In this document: positions 25,837-34,602 of the stretch, one piece after another
Layout: every line of letters begins with the position of its first letter
Position numbering within the stretch: position 1 is the stretch's first letter
NCBI RefSeq assembly: GCF_000238595.1
Contig: NZ_AGTS01000101.1
Coordinates: forward strand, 62,001 to 126,000
Direction: 5' to 3'
From: Acidovorax sp. NO-1
GTDB taxonomy: Bacteria > Pseudomonadota > Gammaproteobacteria > Burkholderiales > Burkholderiaceae_C
DNA: 64,000 nt
Position numbers and translations under genes: made by a program
The notes under the pieces: model-generated
The model's input: only the letters and a program-made list of their open reading frames with translations
Told to the model about the DNA's origin: nothing
The model's database searches: none

Positions 25837-26831
25837 TAATCAAGTTTTGCGCCAGAGGCCTTCACCACTGCCGCCCAGCGCTTGACTTCGCTGCTGACCA
25901 TGCCTGCAAACTGCTGCTGGGTCATCCCGCCGTATTCGGCGCCGTTGTTGGCCCAGATGGTCCTGAGCTCCTCGGCGGTGCCGAGCTTGCGGATTTCTTC
26001 CACGATGCGCGCCTGCACGTCGGCCGGCGTGCCCTTGGGCGCCCACAGGCCGTACCAGGTGGTGACGGTGTAGTCGGGCAGGCCCACCTCGGCAGCGCAA
26101 GGCACATCCGGGAATGCCGGGTTGCGCTTGGGCCCCGACACCATCAGCGCCTTGATGCGGCCGCCCTTGATGTGCGAGGCCGATGAGCCCAGACCATCAA
26201 ACATCATGTCCACCTGCCCGCCGATCAGATCCTGCAGCGCAGGGCCCGCGCCCCGGTAGGGGATGTGGGTGATGAAGGTGCCCGTCTGCTGCTTGAACAG
26301 CTCGCCCGCAAGATGGTGCGACGTGCCCGCACCGGCCGAGCCGTAGTTGAGCTTGGCGGGGTTGCGCTTGACGTACTCCATGAACTGCTGGAAGTTGCTG
26401 ACCGGCACGTTCTTGGGGTTGACCACCACCACCTGGGGCACATTGGCCAGCAGGTACAGCGGGATGAAGTCTTTCTCAATGTCGTAGTCGAGCTTGGGGT
26501 ACATCGAGGGGGCGATCGCATGGTGCACGGCCCCCATGAACAGGGTGTAGCCGTCCGGTGCGGCCTTGGCGGCGTAGCTGGCACCCACGGTGCCCCCCGC
26601 ACCCCCGCGGTTGTCGATCACCAGTGTCTTGCCGGTCGCCTTGGAAAACTGCGCCGCCAGCGGGCGGGCAAACGCGTCGGTGCCGCCCCCGGCCGGGAAA
26701 GGCACCACCAGGTTCACCGGTTTGGTGGGCCAGCCCGCACCCTGCGCCCAGCCGGAGCCGCTGGCCAGGCCCAGGCCTGCCGCCGCTGCACCCAGCAACA
26801 CCTCTCTGCGTTGGATTCGCACGTTCTTCAT
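25836..26831 (-). CDS. Bug/TctC-family periplasmic solute-binding protein
   Basis: A 331-residue extracytoplasmic receptor of the tripartite tricarboxylate transporter type (Bug family). A twin-arginine-like signal (QRREVLLGAAAAGLGLASG) occupies about residues 7-30. The mature part has the family blocks WPTKPVNLVVPFPAGGGTDA and RGGAGGTVGASYAAKA. It is probably the malonate or related dicarboxylate receptor, judged by its place between matA and the CoA-ester genes. No TctA/TctB membrane genes are present here, so it must use a transporter encoded elsewhere. ATG at 26831 was chosen as the start of the signal peptide. Confidence 0.88.
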   Translation of the reverse strand: MKNVRIQRREVLLGAAAAGLGLASGSGWAQGAGWPTKPVNLVVPFPAGGGTDAFARPLAAQFSKATGKTLVIDNRGGAGGTVGASYAAKAAPDGYTLFMGAVHHAIAPSMYPKLDYDIEKDFIPLYLLANVPQVVVVNPKNVPVSNFQQFMEYVKRNPAKLNYGSAGAGTSHHLAGELFKQQTGTFITHIPYRGAGPALQDLIGGQVDMMFDGLGSSASHIKGGRIKALMVSGPKRNPAFPDVPCAAEVGLPDYTVTTWYGLWAPKGTPADVQARIVEEIRKLGTAEELRTIWANNGAEYGGMTQQQFAGMVSSEVKRWAAVVKASGAKLD

Positions 26832-26918
26832 CTCTTGTCTCCTGTCGTCGTTGTAAAAAATTTCCTGGTGGCTGGATCTGTGGCCTCCAGGACCACAGAT
26901 CCGATGCACGCCGGGTCG

Positions 26919-28406
26919 TCAGTCGCGGCAAAGGCTGTCGATATCCCCCGACACCGGCACCTTGCCCTGCGCGAGCAAGCTGCGGTGCTTGTCGATGCGC
27001 TTGAGGTCATACAGGTAATTCACCATCAGCCCGTACGATTGTTTCTGCCCTTTGCTGGACGGGTCCCCGGCCCAGTTCAGCCGTTCCACCCGCGCGCCGT
27101 TGCCCAGGTGAAAACGGGCCACGGGGTCCACCGGTTTGCCGTCTTGCAGCTCCCGCGCCAGGTACCACGCGGCACACTCCAGCAACATCTGGCGCACAGG
27201 CGATCTGGCGTCCAGGTCGGTGACCTTGTCGAGTGCCGCAAGCAAATGGGTGGCCTGCGGGGGTTCAAAACCCACGGCCCGGCCCAGCTCGCTGCGACGC
27301 TTGTCGTCCAGGCGCTCCAGCATGGCCCCGGCATGTTTGCCCAGCCATGCGCGAAAACCCGGGATCGGCGACAGCGTGGCAAAGGTGCGCAGCCGGGGAA
27401 ATTCGGAGGTGAGGGTCTCCACCACGTGCTTGATGAGCGAATCGCCAAAGCTCACGCCGCGCAGCCCCGTCTGCGTGTTGCTGATCGAATAGAAGATCGC
27501 CGTGGTGGCCCGCGAGATGTCCACGGGCGCCGCTGCCTCGTCCAGGAGCGGCGTGATGCTGGCAGACATCTTGTCCAGCAGCGCCACCTCCACAAAAATC
27601 AAGGGCTCGTTGGGCAGGCGCGGGTGAAAGAAACCGTAGCAGCGGCGGTCGCTGTCCAGCCGGTTTTTCAGGTCGGCCCAGCTGCGGATGTCGTGCACGG
27701 CTTCGTACTTGATGAGCTTTTCAAGCAGCGAGGCCGGCGAGTCCCACGACAGGCAGCGCAGTTCCAGGAAGGCCACGTCGAACCAGGTGGAGAACAGGTG
27801 TTCCAGCTCGGCATCGAGCGCCAGCAGCCGCTTGTCGGCCTTGAGCAGGGGCAGCAGCTCGGCACGCATGTCCAGCAAAAAGCGCATGCCTTGCGGAAAC
27901 ACCGAAAACCGCTGCAGCAGCCGCGTGCGTGGCGACACCAGTGCGCGGCGCAGGCTGATCTCGGCCTGGCCTTCTTCGGCCGTGCCGGCTGCGGCTTCGT
28001 AACGCTGGCGGGCCGACTTGAAGCGCGTGGCATCGGGGGCAAACTGCTCGCACATCAACAGCCACATATCGCGGCGCTCTTCGGGCTCGGCCTTGGCGTA
28101 CCACTCGGCCACGGCCTGGGCGCGGCGGCCCCCTTCGATTTCGCTCACCTGCGGGGCCACCACCTCCTGCAGGTCGGCCAGCAGGCGGCGCAGCGCGCGC
28201 GGCGACAAGGCCTCCTGCCCGCGGCGCAGTGTGGCCTGCAGGCGCTCATGGGTAGATCGCGGCACCGCCACCTTGGCGACCACATCGGTCACGGTTTTGT
28301 CGAGCACAGCCTTGGCGGATTTGTCCACCACCTTGTCGGCAGGCGGTGCTGCCGTGCGCAGGCGCGATACGCTGCGTGCGATCCACTCAGGGGTACTGTT
28401 GATCAT
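26919..28406 (-). CDS. matA: Malonyl-CoA decarboxylase
   Basis: MatA/MCD, 495 residues, decarboxylates malonyl-CoA to acetyl-CoA. The N-terminal part is helical (about 1-190). The C-terminal acetyltransferase-like catalytic domain contains PLIFVEVALLDKMSASITPL, TAIFYSISNTQTGLRGVSFG and TLSPIPGFRAWL, matching the family; catalytic Ser and His residues fall in these blocks. It ends at a C-terminal NYLYDLKRIDKHRSLL stretch. A GAGG site precedes the ATG, which overlaps the GntR stop by four bases. Confidence 0.93.
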   Translation of the reverse strand: MINSTPEWIARSVSRLRTAAPPADKVVDKSAKAVLDKTVTDVVAKVAVPRSTHERLQATLRRGQEALSPRALRRLLADLQEVVAPQVSEIEGGRRAQAVAEWYAKAEPEERRDMWLLMCEQFAPDATRFKSARQRYEAAAGTAEEGQAEISLRRALVSPRTRLLQRFSVFPQGMRFLLDMRAELLPLLKADKRLLALDAELEHLFSTWFDVAFLELRCLSWDSPASLLEKLIKYEAVHDIRSWADLKNRLDSDRRCYGFFHPRLPNEPLIFVEVALLDKMSASITPLLDEAAAPVDISRATTAIFYSISNTQTGLRGVSFGDSLIKHVVETLTSEFPRLRTFATLSPIPGFRAWLGKHAGAMLERLDDKRRSELGRAVGFEPPQATHLLAALDKVTDLDARSPVRQMLLECAAWYLARELQDGKPVDPVARFHLGNGARVERLNWAGDPSSKGQKQSYGLMVNYLYDLKRIDKHRSLLAQGKVPVSGDIDSLCRD

Positions 28407-29071
28407 GGTGTCAACCTCGATTGCTGGTTGCGGGCTACATCGCGCAGCGCGTCACGCTGGCGCAAAAGATGGTCGCGCATGGTCTGCTCGGCGGTTTCGC
28501 AGTCGCGCAACTTGAGGGCGGCAAACACCGCCAGGTGTTCGGCCAGGCTTTGCTGCAACCGGCCCGGCACGTGCAGGGTCTGCGCCCGCGCCAGCCGCAG
28601 GATCTTGCGCAGATCGCCAATCACCTGGGCCAGCCAGCGGTTGTCTGCCAGGGTGATGAAGGCCTCGTGGATGGCGTAATTGGCTTCGTAGTAATCCGCA
28701 ATGCGACCCTCTGCTGCAAACTGCTGCAGCCGCTGGTGCAACACGTCGAGCGCCGCGATGTCGGCCGCCCCCGCCTTGCGTGTGGCCTCATGGGCGGCGC
28801 GGCCCTCCAGCAAGGCGATCACGGGAAATATGTCATCCAGATCCTGTTCGGTGATCTCGGCCACAAAGCAGCCCCGGCGGGGCTCATGGCGCAACAGGCC
28901 TTCTGCCACCAGCACCTTGAGGGCTTCACGCAGGGGTGTGCGCGAAATTGCCAGCCGCTCGCACAGGGCCGCCTCGTCCAGAAAACTGCCCGGCGGCAAC
29001 GCGCCGGCAAAAATCTGCTCGCGCAGGCGTGACGCCGCTTCGTCGTGCAGAGAATTGGGAACCGGACGCAT
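28403..29071 (-). CDS. GntR-family (FCD) regulator of the malonate operon
   Basis: A 222-residue regulator with an N-terminal winged helix (HDEAASRLREQIFAGALPPG, then CERLAISRTPLREALKVL) and an all-helical FCD ligand-binding domain with the metal-binding pattern EANYAIHEAF and later His residues. The ligand is likely malonate, malonyl-CoA or a relative, inferred from context (compare MatR). The stop overlaps the matA start, so the regulator leads the operon. Starts at 29089 and 29152 are also possible. A 28 bp palindrome lies about 110-135 bases upstream. Confidence 0.87.
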   Translation of the reverse strand: MRPVPNSLHDEAASRLREQIFAGALPPGSFLDEAALCERLAISRTPLREALKVLVAEGLLRHEPRRGCFVAEITEQDLDDIFPVIALLEGRAAHEATRKAGAADIAALDVLHQRLQQFAAEGRIADYYEANYAIHEAFITLADNRWLAQVIGDLRKILRLARAQTLHVPGRLQQSLAEHLAVFAALKLRDCETAEQTMRDHLLRQRDALRDVARNQQSRLTP

Positions 29072-29177
29072 GGTACAGGTGGACTCCATAGCGCAAAGGC
29101 CGCGACCGGAGTGGTCGTCTTTGGCATCCAACACACCGCTAACGGTATGCAAAGTGGGTGCAGGCCTCTGATGCCAC

Positions 29178-29205
29178 GTAATTTCTCATAATTATGAAAA
29201 ATTAC
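29178..29205. promoter_or_regulatory. 28 bp near-perfect palindrome upstream of the malonate operon
   Basis: GTAATTTCTCATAA joined to TTATGAAAAATTAC; the arms match at 13 of 14 positions. It lies upstream of the GntR-regulator gene in A/T-rich DNA that stands out from the G+C-rich surroundings. It is probably the operator for the GntR protein and hence for the whole operon. The rest of the gap 29072-29434 holds only a dispersed repeat copy at its end; I see nothing else in it. Confidence 0.7.
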
Positions 29206-29377
29206 AAGCAAACAAACCCGCATCCGACCACGGGAACCCGCACAAGGGGCTCACTTGATGCAGCGCCGCAACAAGGAATGTGAGCCCAAGACGTCGCTCC
29301 CGCCGACGGTGTGATGCCGTTTCTCCCGCGGGTGCCCCCATTGCCGCTGAGGCCCACCGCTGCCCATCACCGCAATT

Positions 29378-29443
29378 AACTACATTTTTTATAGCTGCCA
29401 GCGCTTATCCAGTATGCGCTAGAGGCCATTTTTATCAAATTTT
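29378..29443. repeat. Dispersed palindromic repeat, copy 4 (overlaps lgt 3' end)
   Basis: Reads ATTTTTTATAGCTGCCAGCG, then CTTATCCAGTATGCGCTAGA and GGCCATTTTTATCAAATTTT, one of the best copies. On the minus strand its edge supplies the TGA stop (and a following TAA) of lgt and the codons for the last residues of the protein. Confidence 0.85.
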
Positions 29444-30256
29444 CTTAGCCACAGGCTGGCGCTGGGCCCACACCCACAGGGCCACGCCCGCGGCAATCAT
29501 CGGCAGGCACAGCCATTGCCCCATGCTCATGCCCAGCGACAGCAGCCCCAGGAAGCTGTCGGGTTCACGGAAATACTCGGCGATGAAGCGGAACACGCCG
29601 TAGCCCATCAGGAACGCTGCGGCCACCTGACCCTGGCGACGCTCCTTGCGCGCATACAGCCACAGCAAAATGAACAGCAGCAGCCCTTCCAGCAGAAACT
29701 GGTAGACCTGCGACGGGTGGCGCGGCTGCATGGACCCACTGTGCGCAAACACCATGCCCCAGGGCAGGTCCGGGCTGGCAAAACGGCCCCACAGCTCGCC
29801 ATTGATGAAATTGCCCACCCGGCCCGCGGCGAGACCCGTGGGCACGCAGGGCGCCACAAAGTCGGCCACCTGCAGCCAGGGGCGCTTGCGCGAATGTGCG
29901 AACCACAACATGGCCACGATCACGCCCAGCAGGCCGCCGTGAAAGGCCATTCCCCCTTGCCATACGGCAAAAATCTCCAGCGGATGGCTGAGGTAATACG
30001 CAGGTTTGTAGAACAGGCAGTAGCCCAGACGCCCGCCAATCACCACACCCGCCACACCCAGAAAGAGAATGTCTTCCACATCCTTGCGCGACCACGCGCC
30101 GGGCCCGGTGATGGAGGCAAATGGCTCGTGCCGCAGGCGCCGGATGCCCAGCAGCATGAACAGGCCAAAGGCCGCGAGGTAGGTCAGGCCATACCAGTGG
30201 ATGGCCAGCGGGCCGATCTGCAGGGCAACGGGGTCGATGTGGGGATAGGTCAGCAT
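29435..30256 (-). CDS. lgt: Prolipoprotein diacylglyceryl transferase
   Basis: Lgt, 273 residues, an inner-membrane enzyme that transfers diacylglycerol from phosphatidylglycerol to the cysteine of prolipoproteins. About seven membrane segments are visible. The Lgt signature [14 protein letters not shown] lies near residue 145, with [12 protein letters not shown] further on and the periplasmic [11 protein letters not shown] motif with its conserved His. Length is normal. The C-terminus (QPVAKKI) is completed by a dispersed repeat copy. Confidence 0.95.
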   Translation of the reverse strand: MLTYPHIDPVALQIGPLAIHWYGLTYLAAFGLFMLLGIRRLRHEPFASITGPGAWSRKDVEDILFLGVAGVVIGGRLGYCLFYKPAYYLSHPLEIFAVWQGGMAFHGGLLGVIVAMLWFAHSRKRPWLQVADFVAPCVPTGLAAGRVGNFINGELWGRFASPDLPWGMVFAHSGSMQPRHPSQVYQFLLEGLLLFILLWLYARKERRQGQVAAAFLMGYGVFRFIAEYFREPDSFLGLLSLGMSMGQWLCLPMIAAGVALWVWAQRQPVAKKI

Positions 30257-30284
30257 GGGGGCGATTGTGCACGCGAAGCAAGCC

Positions 30285-31211
30285 CTACGCTTTCAGGGCG
30301 CTGGCCTGCACCTCCTGGGCCACAAAGTCGATCCACCGTGCCAGTGCGGGCGGCACGGCGGCGCCCCAGACCAAGCTGGTTTCACAGACCGGCACCGGTG
30401 CCGACTTGCCGTCCAGTTCGCGGTAGACGACGCCCGGCCGTTGAAACTGCCGCACGCTGGCAGGCACCCAGGCCAGCCCCAGGTCGGCCGACACCAGATT
30501 GACGATGGTCTGCATCTGGATGGCCTCTTGCGCCACCTGTGGCTCCTGCCCTGCCGCGTGATACAGCGCCACGATGGCGTCGTACAGCGACGGCAGGATG
30601 GGGCGGGGAAAAATCACCAGGGGCTCCTGCTGCAGATCGGAGAAACACAAGGTGGGCCGGTGCGCCATCGCGTGGTGTTCGGGCAGCGCGAGTACCAGCG
30701 GCTCTTGCGCCACGCACAGGCTTTGCAGCGCCGGTGGCGCGCCGCCGGGCGTGTGCAACAGCAGCCCGGCATCAATCTCCCCCCGCGCCAGCGCCTGCAG
30801 TTGCACATCGCCCGTCGCCTCGATCAGCTCCAGCCGTACCCCGGGCCACTGGGCCCGGAAGGCACGCACCCATTGCGGCAGCAGGCCGAAACCCACCGTA
30901 GAGACAAAGGCCAGACGCAGCCGCCCCACCTCGCCCGCCGCCGCCGCGCGTGCCTGCGCAGGGAGCGCCTGGGCGCGTTCGAGCAGATCCAGCACCTGCG
31001 GCAACAGGGCTGCACCGGCGGGGGTCAGCTGCACGCTGCGTTTGGTGCGGTCGAACAGCTGAAGGCCCAGCGTGCGCTCCAGCCCGGCAATGGCCTGGGT
31101 GAGCGGCGGTTGTGTCATGTGCAAGCGCTGCGCCGCCCGGCCAAAGTGCAGTTCCTGGGCCACTGCGGCAAACTGCCGCCACAAACGCATATCAATGAAT
31201 GGCTCTTTCAT
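30285..31211 (-). CDS. LysR-family transcriptional regulator
   Basis: A 308-residue LysR regulator. The N-terminal winged helix-turn-helix (LRLWRQF-like start, [20 protein letters not shown]) is followed by a linker helix and a periplasmic-binding-fold effector domain ([20 protein letters not shown] and so on). It diverges from ilvD with 121 bases between the starts, so it may regulate ilvD, but that is inference. ATG at 31190 is an alternative start that would remove seven residues. The effector is unknown. Confidence 0.88.
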   Translation of the reverse strand: MKEPFIDMRLWRQFAAVAQELHFGRAAQRLHMTQPPLTQAIAGLERTLGLQLFDRTKRSVQLTPAGAALLPQVLDLLERAQALPAQARAAAAGEVGRLRLAFVSTVGFGLLPQWVRAFRAQWPGVRLELIEATGDVQLQALARGEIDAGLLLHTPGGAPPALQSLCVAQEPLVLALPEHHAMAHRPTLCFSDLQQEPLVIFPRPILPSLYDAIVALYHAAGQEPQVAQEAIQMQTIVNLVSADLGLAWVPASVRQFQRPGVVYRELDGKSAPVPVCETSLVWGAAVPPALARWIDFVAQEVQASALKA

Positions 31212-31216
31212 ATGCC

Positions 31217-31238
31217 GTACATATTAATCGCCCTGTAC
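31217..31238. promoter_or_regulatory. Candidate LysR-type operator between lysR-type gene and ilvD
   Basis: GTACA (31217-31221) and TGTAC (31234-31238) form an interrupted palindrome with an A/T-rich centre, immediately upstream of the LysR gene start. It fits the loose T-N11-A rule for LysR operators. It is short, so chance occurrence is not excluded. Confidence 0.4.
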
Positions 31239-31332
31239 AAATGGATTGGATGACGCCCACCAATCGCCGCATACTCGCGGCTGCGAAAAGTTTCCCCACC
31301 CACAAGATTCGCTCCACGAAGGAAAACACACC

Positions 31333-33039
31333 ATGGCAGACAACAAAGTCATCCCGATCCAGCCCATCAACCGCCGCAGCGCCAACATCACGCAAGGCAA
31401 GTCGCGCGCGCCCAACCGCTCCATGTACTACGCCATGGGCTACGAGGAAGGCGACTTCGTGAAACCCATGGTGGGCGTGGCCAATGGCCACAGCACCATC
31501 ACCCCCTGCAACAGCGGCCTGCAGAAGCTGGCCGATGCTGCCATTGAAGGCATTGAAGAAGCCGGCGGCAACGCCCAGGTGTTCGGCACGCCCACCATCA
31601 GCGACGGCATGGCCATGGGCACCGAAGGCATGAAATACAGCCTGGTGAGCCGTGAGGTGATCAGCGACTGCATCGAGACCTGCGTGGGCGGCCAGTGGAT
31701 GGACGGGGTGCTGGTGGTGGGCGGCTGCGACAAGAACATGCCGGGCGGCCTGATGGGCATGCTGCGCGCCAACGTGCCCGCCATCTACGTGTATGGCGGC
31801 ACCATCCTGCCCGGCAGCTACCAGGGCAAGGACCTGAACATCGTGAGCGTGTTCGAGGCCGTGGGGGAGAACGCCGCCGGCAAGCTCAGCGACTTTGACC
31901 TCAAGGAGATCGAAAAACGCGCCATCCCCGGCACCGGCTCGTGCGGCGGCATGTACACCGCTAACACCATGTCCAGCGCTTTCGAGGCACTGGGCATCAG
32001 CCTGCCGTATTCGTCCACCATGGCCAACCCGCACGACGAGAAGATGAACTCGGCCAAGGAATCGGCCAAGGTGCTGATCGAGGCGATCAAGATGGATCTG
32101 AAGCCGCGCGACATCGTGACGCGCAAATCCATCGAGAACGCCGTGGCCGTCATCATGGCCACGGGCGGCTCGACCAACGCGGTGCTGCACTTCCTGGCCA
32201 TTGCACATGCAGCGGGCGTGGAGTGGAGCATCGACGACTTCGAGCGCGTGCGCGTGAAGACCCCCGTGCTGTGCGACCTCAAGCCCAGCGGCAAATACCT
32301 GGCCGTGGATCTGCACCGCGCGGGCGGCATCCCGCAGGTGATGAAGATCTTGCTCAATGCCGGCCTGCTGCACGGCGACTGCATCACCATCTCTGGCAAG
32401 ACGGTTGCCGAAGTGCTGAGGGACGTGCCGGACGAGCCGCGCGCCGACCAGGACGTGATCCGCCCGATCGACAAGCCCATGTACGCGCAGGGCCACCTGG
32501 CCATCCTGAAGGGAAACCTGAGCCCCGAGGGTGCCGTGGCCAAGATCACAGGACTGAAGAACCCGGTCATCACCGGCCCTGCCCGCGTGTTCGACGACGA
32601 GCAGTCGGCCCTGCAGGCCATCCTGGACGGCAAGATCAAGGCCGGCGATGTGATGGTGCTGCGCTACCTGGGCCCCAAGGGCGGCCCGGGCATGCCCGAA
32701 ATGCTGGCCCCCACCGGCGCGCTGATCGGCGCGGGCCTGGGCGAGAGCGTGGGCCTGATCACCGACGGCCGGTTCTCCGGCGGCACCTGGGGCATGGTGG
32801 TAGGCCACGTGGCGCCTGAAGCGGCGGCCGGCGGCACGATTGCCTTCGTCAACGAAGGCGACAGCATCACCATCGATGCGCGCCAGCTGCTGCTGGAGCT
32901 CAACGTGAGCGAGGAAGAAATTGCCAAGCGCCGCGCCGCGTGGACGGCTCCGGCGCCCCGCTACACCCGCGGCGTGCAGGCCAAGTTTGCGTTCAATGCC
33001 TCCAGCGCGAGCAAGGGCGCGGTGCTGGACGCTTATTAA
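31333..33039 (+). CDS. ilvD: Dihydroxy-acid dehydratase
   Basis: IlvD, 568 residues, dehydrates 2,3-dihydroxy acids in isoleucine and valine synthesis using an Fe-S cluster. Cluster and metal motifs are [10 protein letters not shown] (about residues 130-139), [14 protein letters not shown] and the early [23 protein letters not shown] in the C-terminal part is also conserved. ATG at 31333 begins the conserved region after a leader. A strong terminator follows 17 bases after the stop, so it is probably transcribed alone. Confidence 0.96.
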   Translation: MADNKVIPIQPINRRSANITQGKSRAPNRSMYYAMGYEEGDFVKPMVGVANGHSTITPCNSGLQKLADAAIEGIEEAGGNAQVFGTPTISDGMAMGTEGMKYSLVSREVISDCIETCVGGQWMDGVLVVGGCDKNMPGGLMGMLRANVPAIYVYGGTILPGSYQGKDLNIVSVFEAVGENAAGKLSDFDLKEIEKRAIPGTGSCGGMYTANTMSSAFEALGISLPYSSTMANPHDEKMNSAKESAKVLIEAIKMDLKPRDIVTRKSIENAVAVIMATGGSTNAVLHFLAIAHAAGVEWSIDDFERVRVKTPVLCDLKPSGKYLAVDLHRAGGIPQVMKILLNAGLLHGDCITISGKTVAEVLRDVPDEPRADQDVIRPIDKPMYAQGHLAILKGNLSPEGAVAKITGLKNPVITGPARVFDDEQSALQAILDGKIKAGDVMVLRYLGPKGGPGMPEMLAPTGALIGAGLGESVGLITDGRFSGGTWGMVVGHVAPEAAAGGTIAFVNEGDSITIDARQLLLELNVSEEEIAKRRAAWTAPAPRYTRGVQAKFAFNASSASKGAVLDAY

Positions 33040-33055
33040 GCATTGCCAACAATAC

Positions 33056-33091
33056 AAATGCCCGGTGTGTAAGGCACACCGGGCATTTTTT
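33056..33091 (+). terminator. Rho-independent terminator of ilvD
   Basis: AAATGCCCGGTGTG (33056-33069) and CACACCGGGCATTT (33075-33088) form a 14 bp stem with a 5-base loop, running into six T residues. Confidence 0.92.
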
Positions 33092-33146
33092 ATGATGAGC
33101 GGCCAGCCGGGACAGACGGCTGCCGCTTGCCAAAGGCGTCAGGCGC

Positions 33147-33389
33147 CTAGCGCGGCTTGCGCGGGCGGATGCCCAGAGCTTCCTTGTTCTTGTTGATGCG
33201 GTCCTGCTTGCGCTGCTCCATCTTTTCCACAGCTTTACGTTTCGTATATCCCGTGGAATCAGCCCAGGCCCACCATAAGACCGTAAGCCCAAACGGCGCC
33301 AGCACCCACCACCAGGACCAGGCGGCCACAGGACCGATCTCGAAATACTTCAGCGCAAGCAACACCAATGAAAGACCCAGCAGGTACAT
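33147..33389 (-). CDS. Small Trp-rich membrane protein (TIGR04438-type)
   Basis: An 80-residue protein with two hydrophobic segments (about 1-17 and 22-42). It is rich in tryptophan (AAWSWWWVLAPFGLTVLWWA) and has a basic, charged tail ending RKPR. It matches the small Trp-rich family found mainly in Burkholderiales; no function is known. AGGAG precedes the ATG at 33389, and a longer upstream frame was rejected for lack of a ribosome-binding site. It is divergent from the cytochrome c gene. Confidence 0.8.
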   Translation of the reverse strand: MYLLGLSLVLLALKYFEIGPVAAWSWWWVLAPFGLTVLWWAWADSTGYTKRKAVEKMEQRKQDRINKNKEALGIRPRKPR

Positions 33390-33502
33390 CGCGATCTCCT
33401 GAAAAAGCCGAAAAAACCTGGTTGACCCCGCGCAATCCCGTGTCAACCCAAGACACTACAATCCCATTGAAGAACTGTAACCCAACCACAGGAAATCCCA
33501 CC

Positions 33503-33808
33503 ATGAAGCGTACCCTGATCACCCTTGCCATGACGCTGTCGGTTGCGGCACCCGCCATGGCCGACATGGCGCTGGCAACGTCGAAAAACTGCATGGCATG
33601 CCACGCAGTGGATAAGAAGTTGGTGGGCCCCTCCTACAAGGATGTGGCGGCCAAGTACGCGGGCCAGAAAGACGCTGTGGACAAGCTGGCTGCAAAGATC
33701 ATCAAGGGCGGTTCTGGTGTGTGGGGGCCCGTGCCGATGCCTGCCAACGCCCAGGTGAACGACGCCGATGCGAAGAAGCTTGCAGCCTGGGTGATGACCC
33801 ACAAGTAA
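33503..33808 (+). CDS. Class I cytochrome c, c551/c552 type
   Basis: A 101-residue periplasmic electron carrier. A signal peptide (about 1-20, ending PAMA) precedes CMACH (haem attachment near residue 30). The methionine ligand is probably in VPMPANAQ. Size and the final KLAAWVMTHK helix are typical of small cytochromes c551/c552, which give electrons to terminal oxidases or denitrification enzymes; which partner cannot be told. ATG at 33503 has GGAAAT upstream. TACAAT at 33457-33462 is a possible -10 box. Confidence 0.92.
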   Translation: MKRTLITLAMTLSVAAPAMADMALATSKNCMACHAVDKKLVGPSYKDVAAKYAGQKDAVDKLAAKIIKGGSGVWGPVPMPANAQVNDADAKKLAAWVMTHK

Positions 33809-33846
33809 TCCCACGCCTTCCGCCCTGGTGGGCGGGCCGATTGGTC

Positions 33847-33880
33847 AATGGCCGCGCCACATACAGTGACGCGGCCATTT
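33847..33880 (+). terminator. Hairpin terminator of cytochrome c gene
   Basis: AATGGCCGCG (33847-33856) pairs with CGCGGCCATT (33870-33879). The T-tract is poor (TTTGCGTTT), so it is a likely but weak terminator. It lies between convergent genes. Confidence 0.6.
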
Positions 33881-33930
33881 GCGTTTATGCCGCCAGATTT
33901 GCTGTCTGCTTCTGATCCCGCAGGCTGGCG

Positions 33931-34413
33931 TCAAACCCGGCGAAGCTCTGGTGAAGCGTCCATGCTGCGCGTGCGCAGCTGGTGCTCCAGCTGGCCCACA
34001 TACGCGGCGGTGGCATTGTCAGACTCTGTGGCACGGGCAGCCAGGTGCGCCTCCAGCTCATCCAGCCGCGCCAGCACCGTGGCGTGCGCCTGTTGGTGCT
34101 GCGCATCCAGAAACGCACGCAACTCGGTAAAACGCGAGGCTTCCGCCTTGTCGGCAAGTTCGCGTTGGGCCTGCAGCTCTTTCGTGTGCCGGCGCGTTTC
34201 CATCAGCACCGAGCCCTGGAGCGCAAGCACATAAGCGATGAAAAACACCCCTAGCAGCGTGGTGAGGGCCAGCATGATGAGCCCCAGTGGCGCTTCAAAT
34301 ACCACCACGCCCAGAGACACGGTCGATGGAGTTGCCAGCGTAGCCCAGTTGAGTGCTGCAAGCGCGGCGATGGCGACGACTGTCAGCAGCAGGACGATGG
34401 AACGCAGATGCAT
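33931..34413 (-). CDS. LapA-domain-like membrane protein
   Basis: A 160-residue protein with two membrane helices (about 3-24 and 41-64) followed by a long charged helix with coiled-coil character (ETRRHTKELQAQRELADK to about residue 140). The two-helix plus cytoplasmic coil layout resembles LapA/DUF1049 envelope proteins, but the match is by topology and I am not certain of the family. ATG at 34413 was chosen because it begins the first helix. No operon partner is visible; function is unknown. Confidence 0.65.
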   Translation of the reverse strand: MHLRSIVLLLTVVAIAALAALNWATLATPSTVSLGVVVFEAPLGLIMLALTTLLGVFFIAYVLALQGSVLMETRRHTKELQAQRELADKAEASRFTELRAFLDAQHQQAHATVLARLDELEAHLAARATESDNATAAYVGQLEHQLRTRSMDASPELRRV

Positions 34414-34602
34414 GAAAATTCTCCTGTGGAAACCCACAGGCAGAACATTCTGCAAGCGGGCGCATGCAGGGTTGTACCGCACAGGGCGCCGGGCTAAGGC
34501 CAATGCGCCGCGATTTCAGTCCCTGTCCTACAGGATGACCGCTGGAGCTACCGCCCGGTTGCCCCCACCTCGCGGCCAGCGCGAGGGTGGGGGCTGGCCC
34601 GC

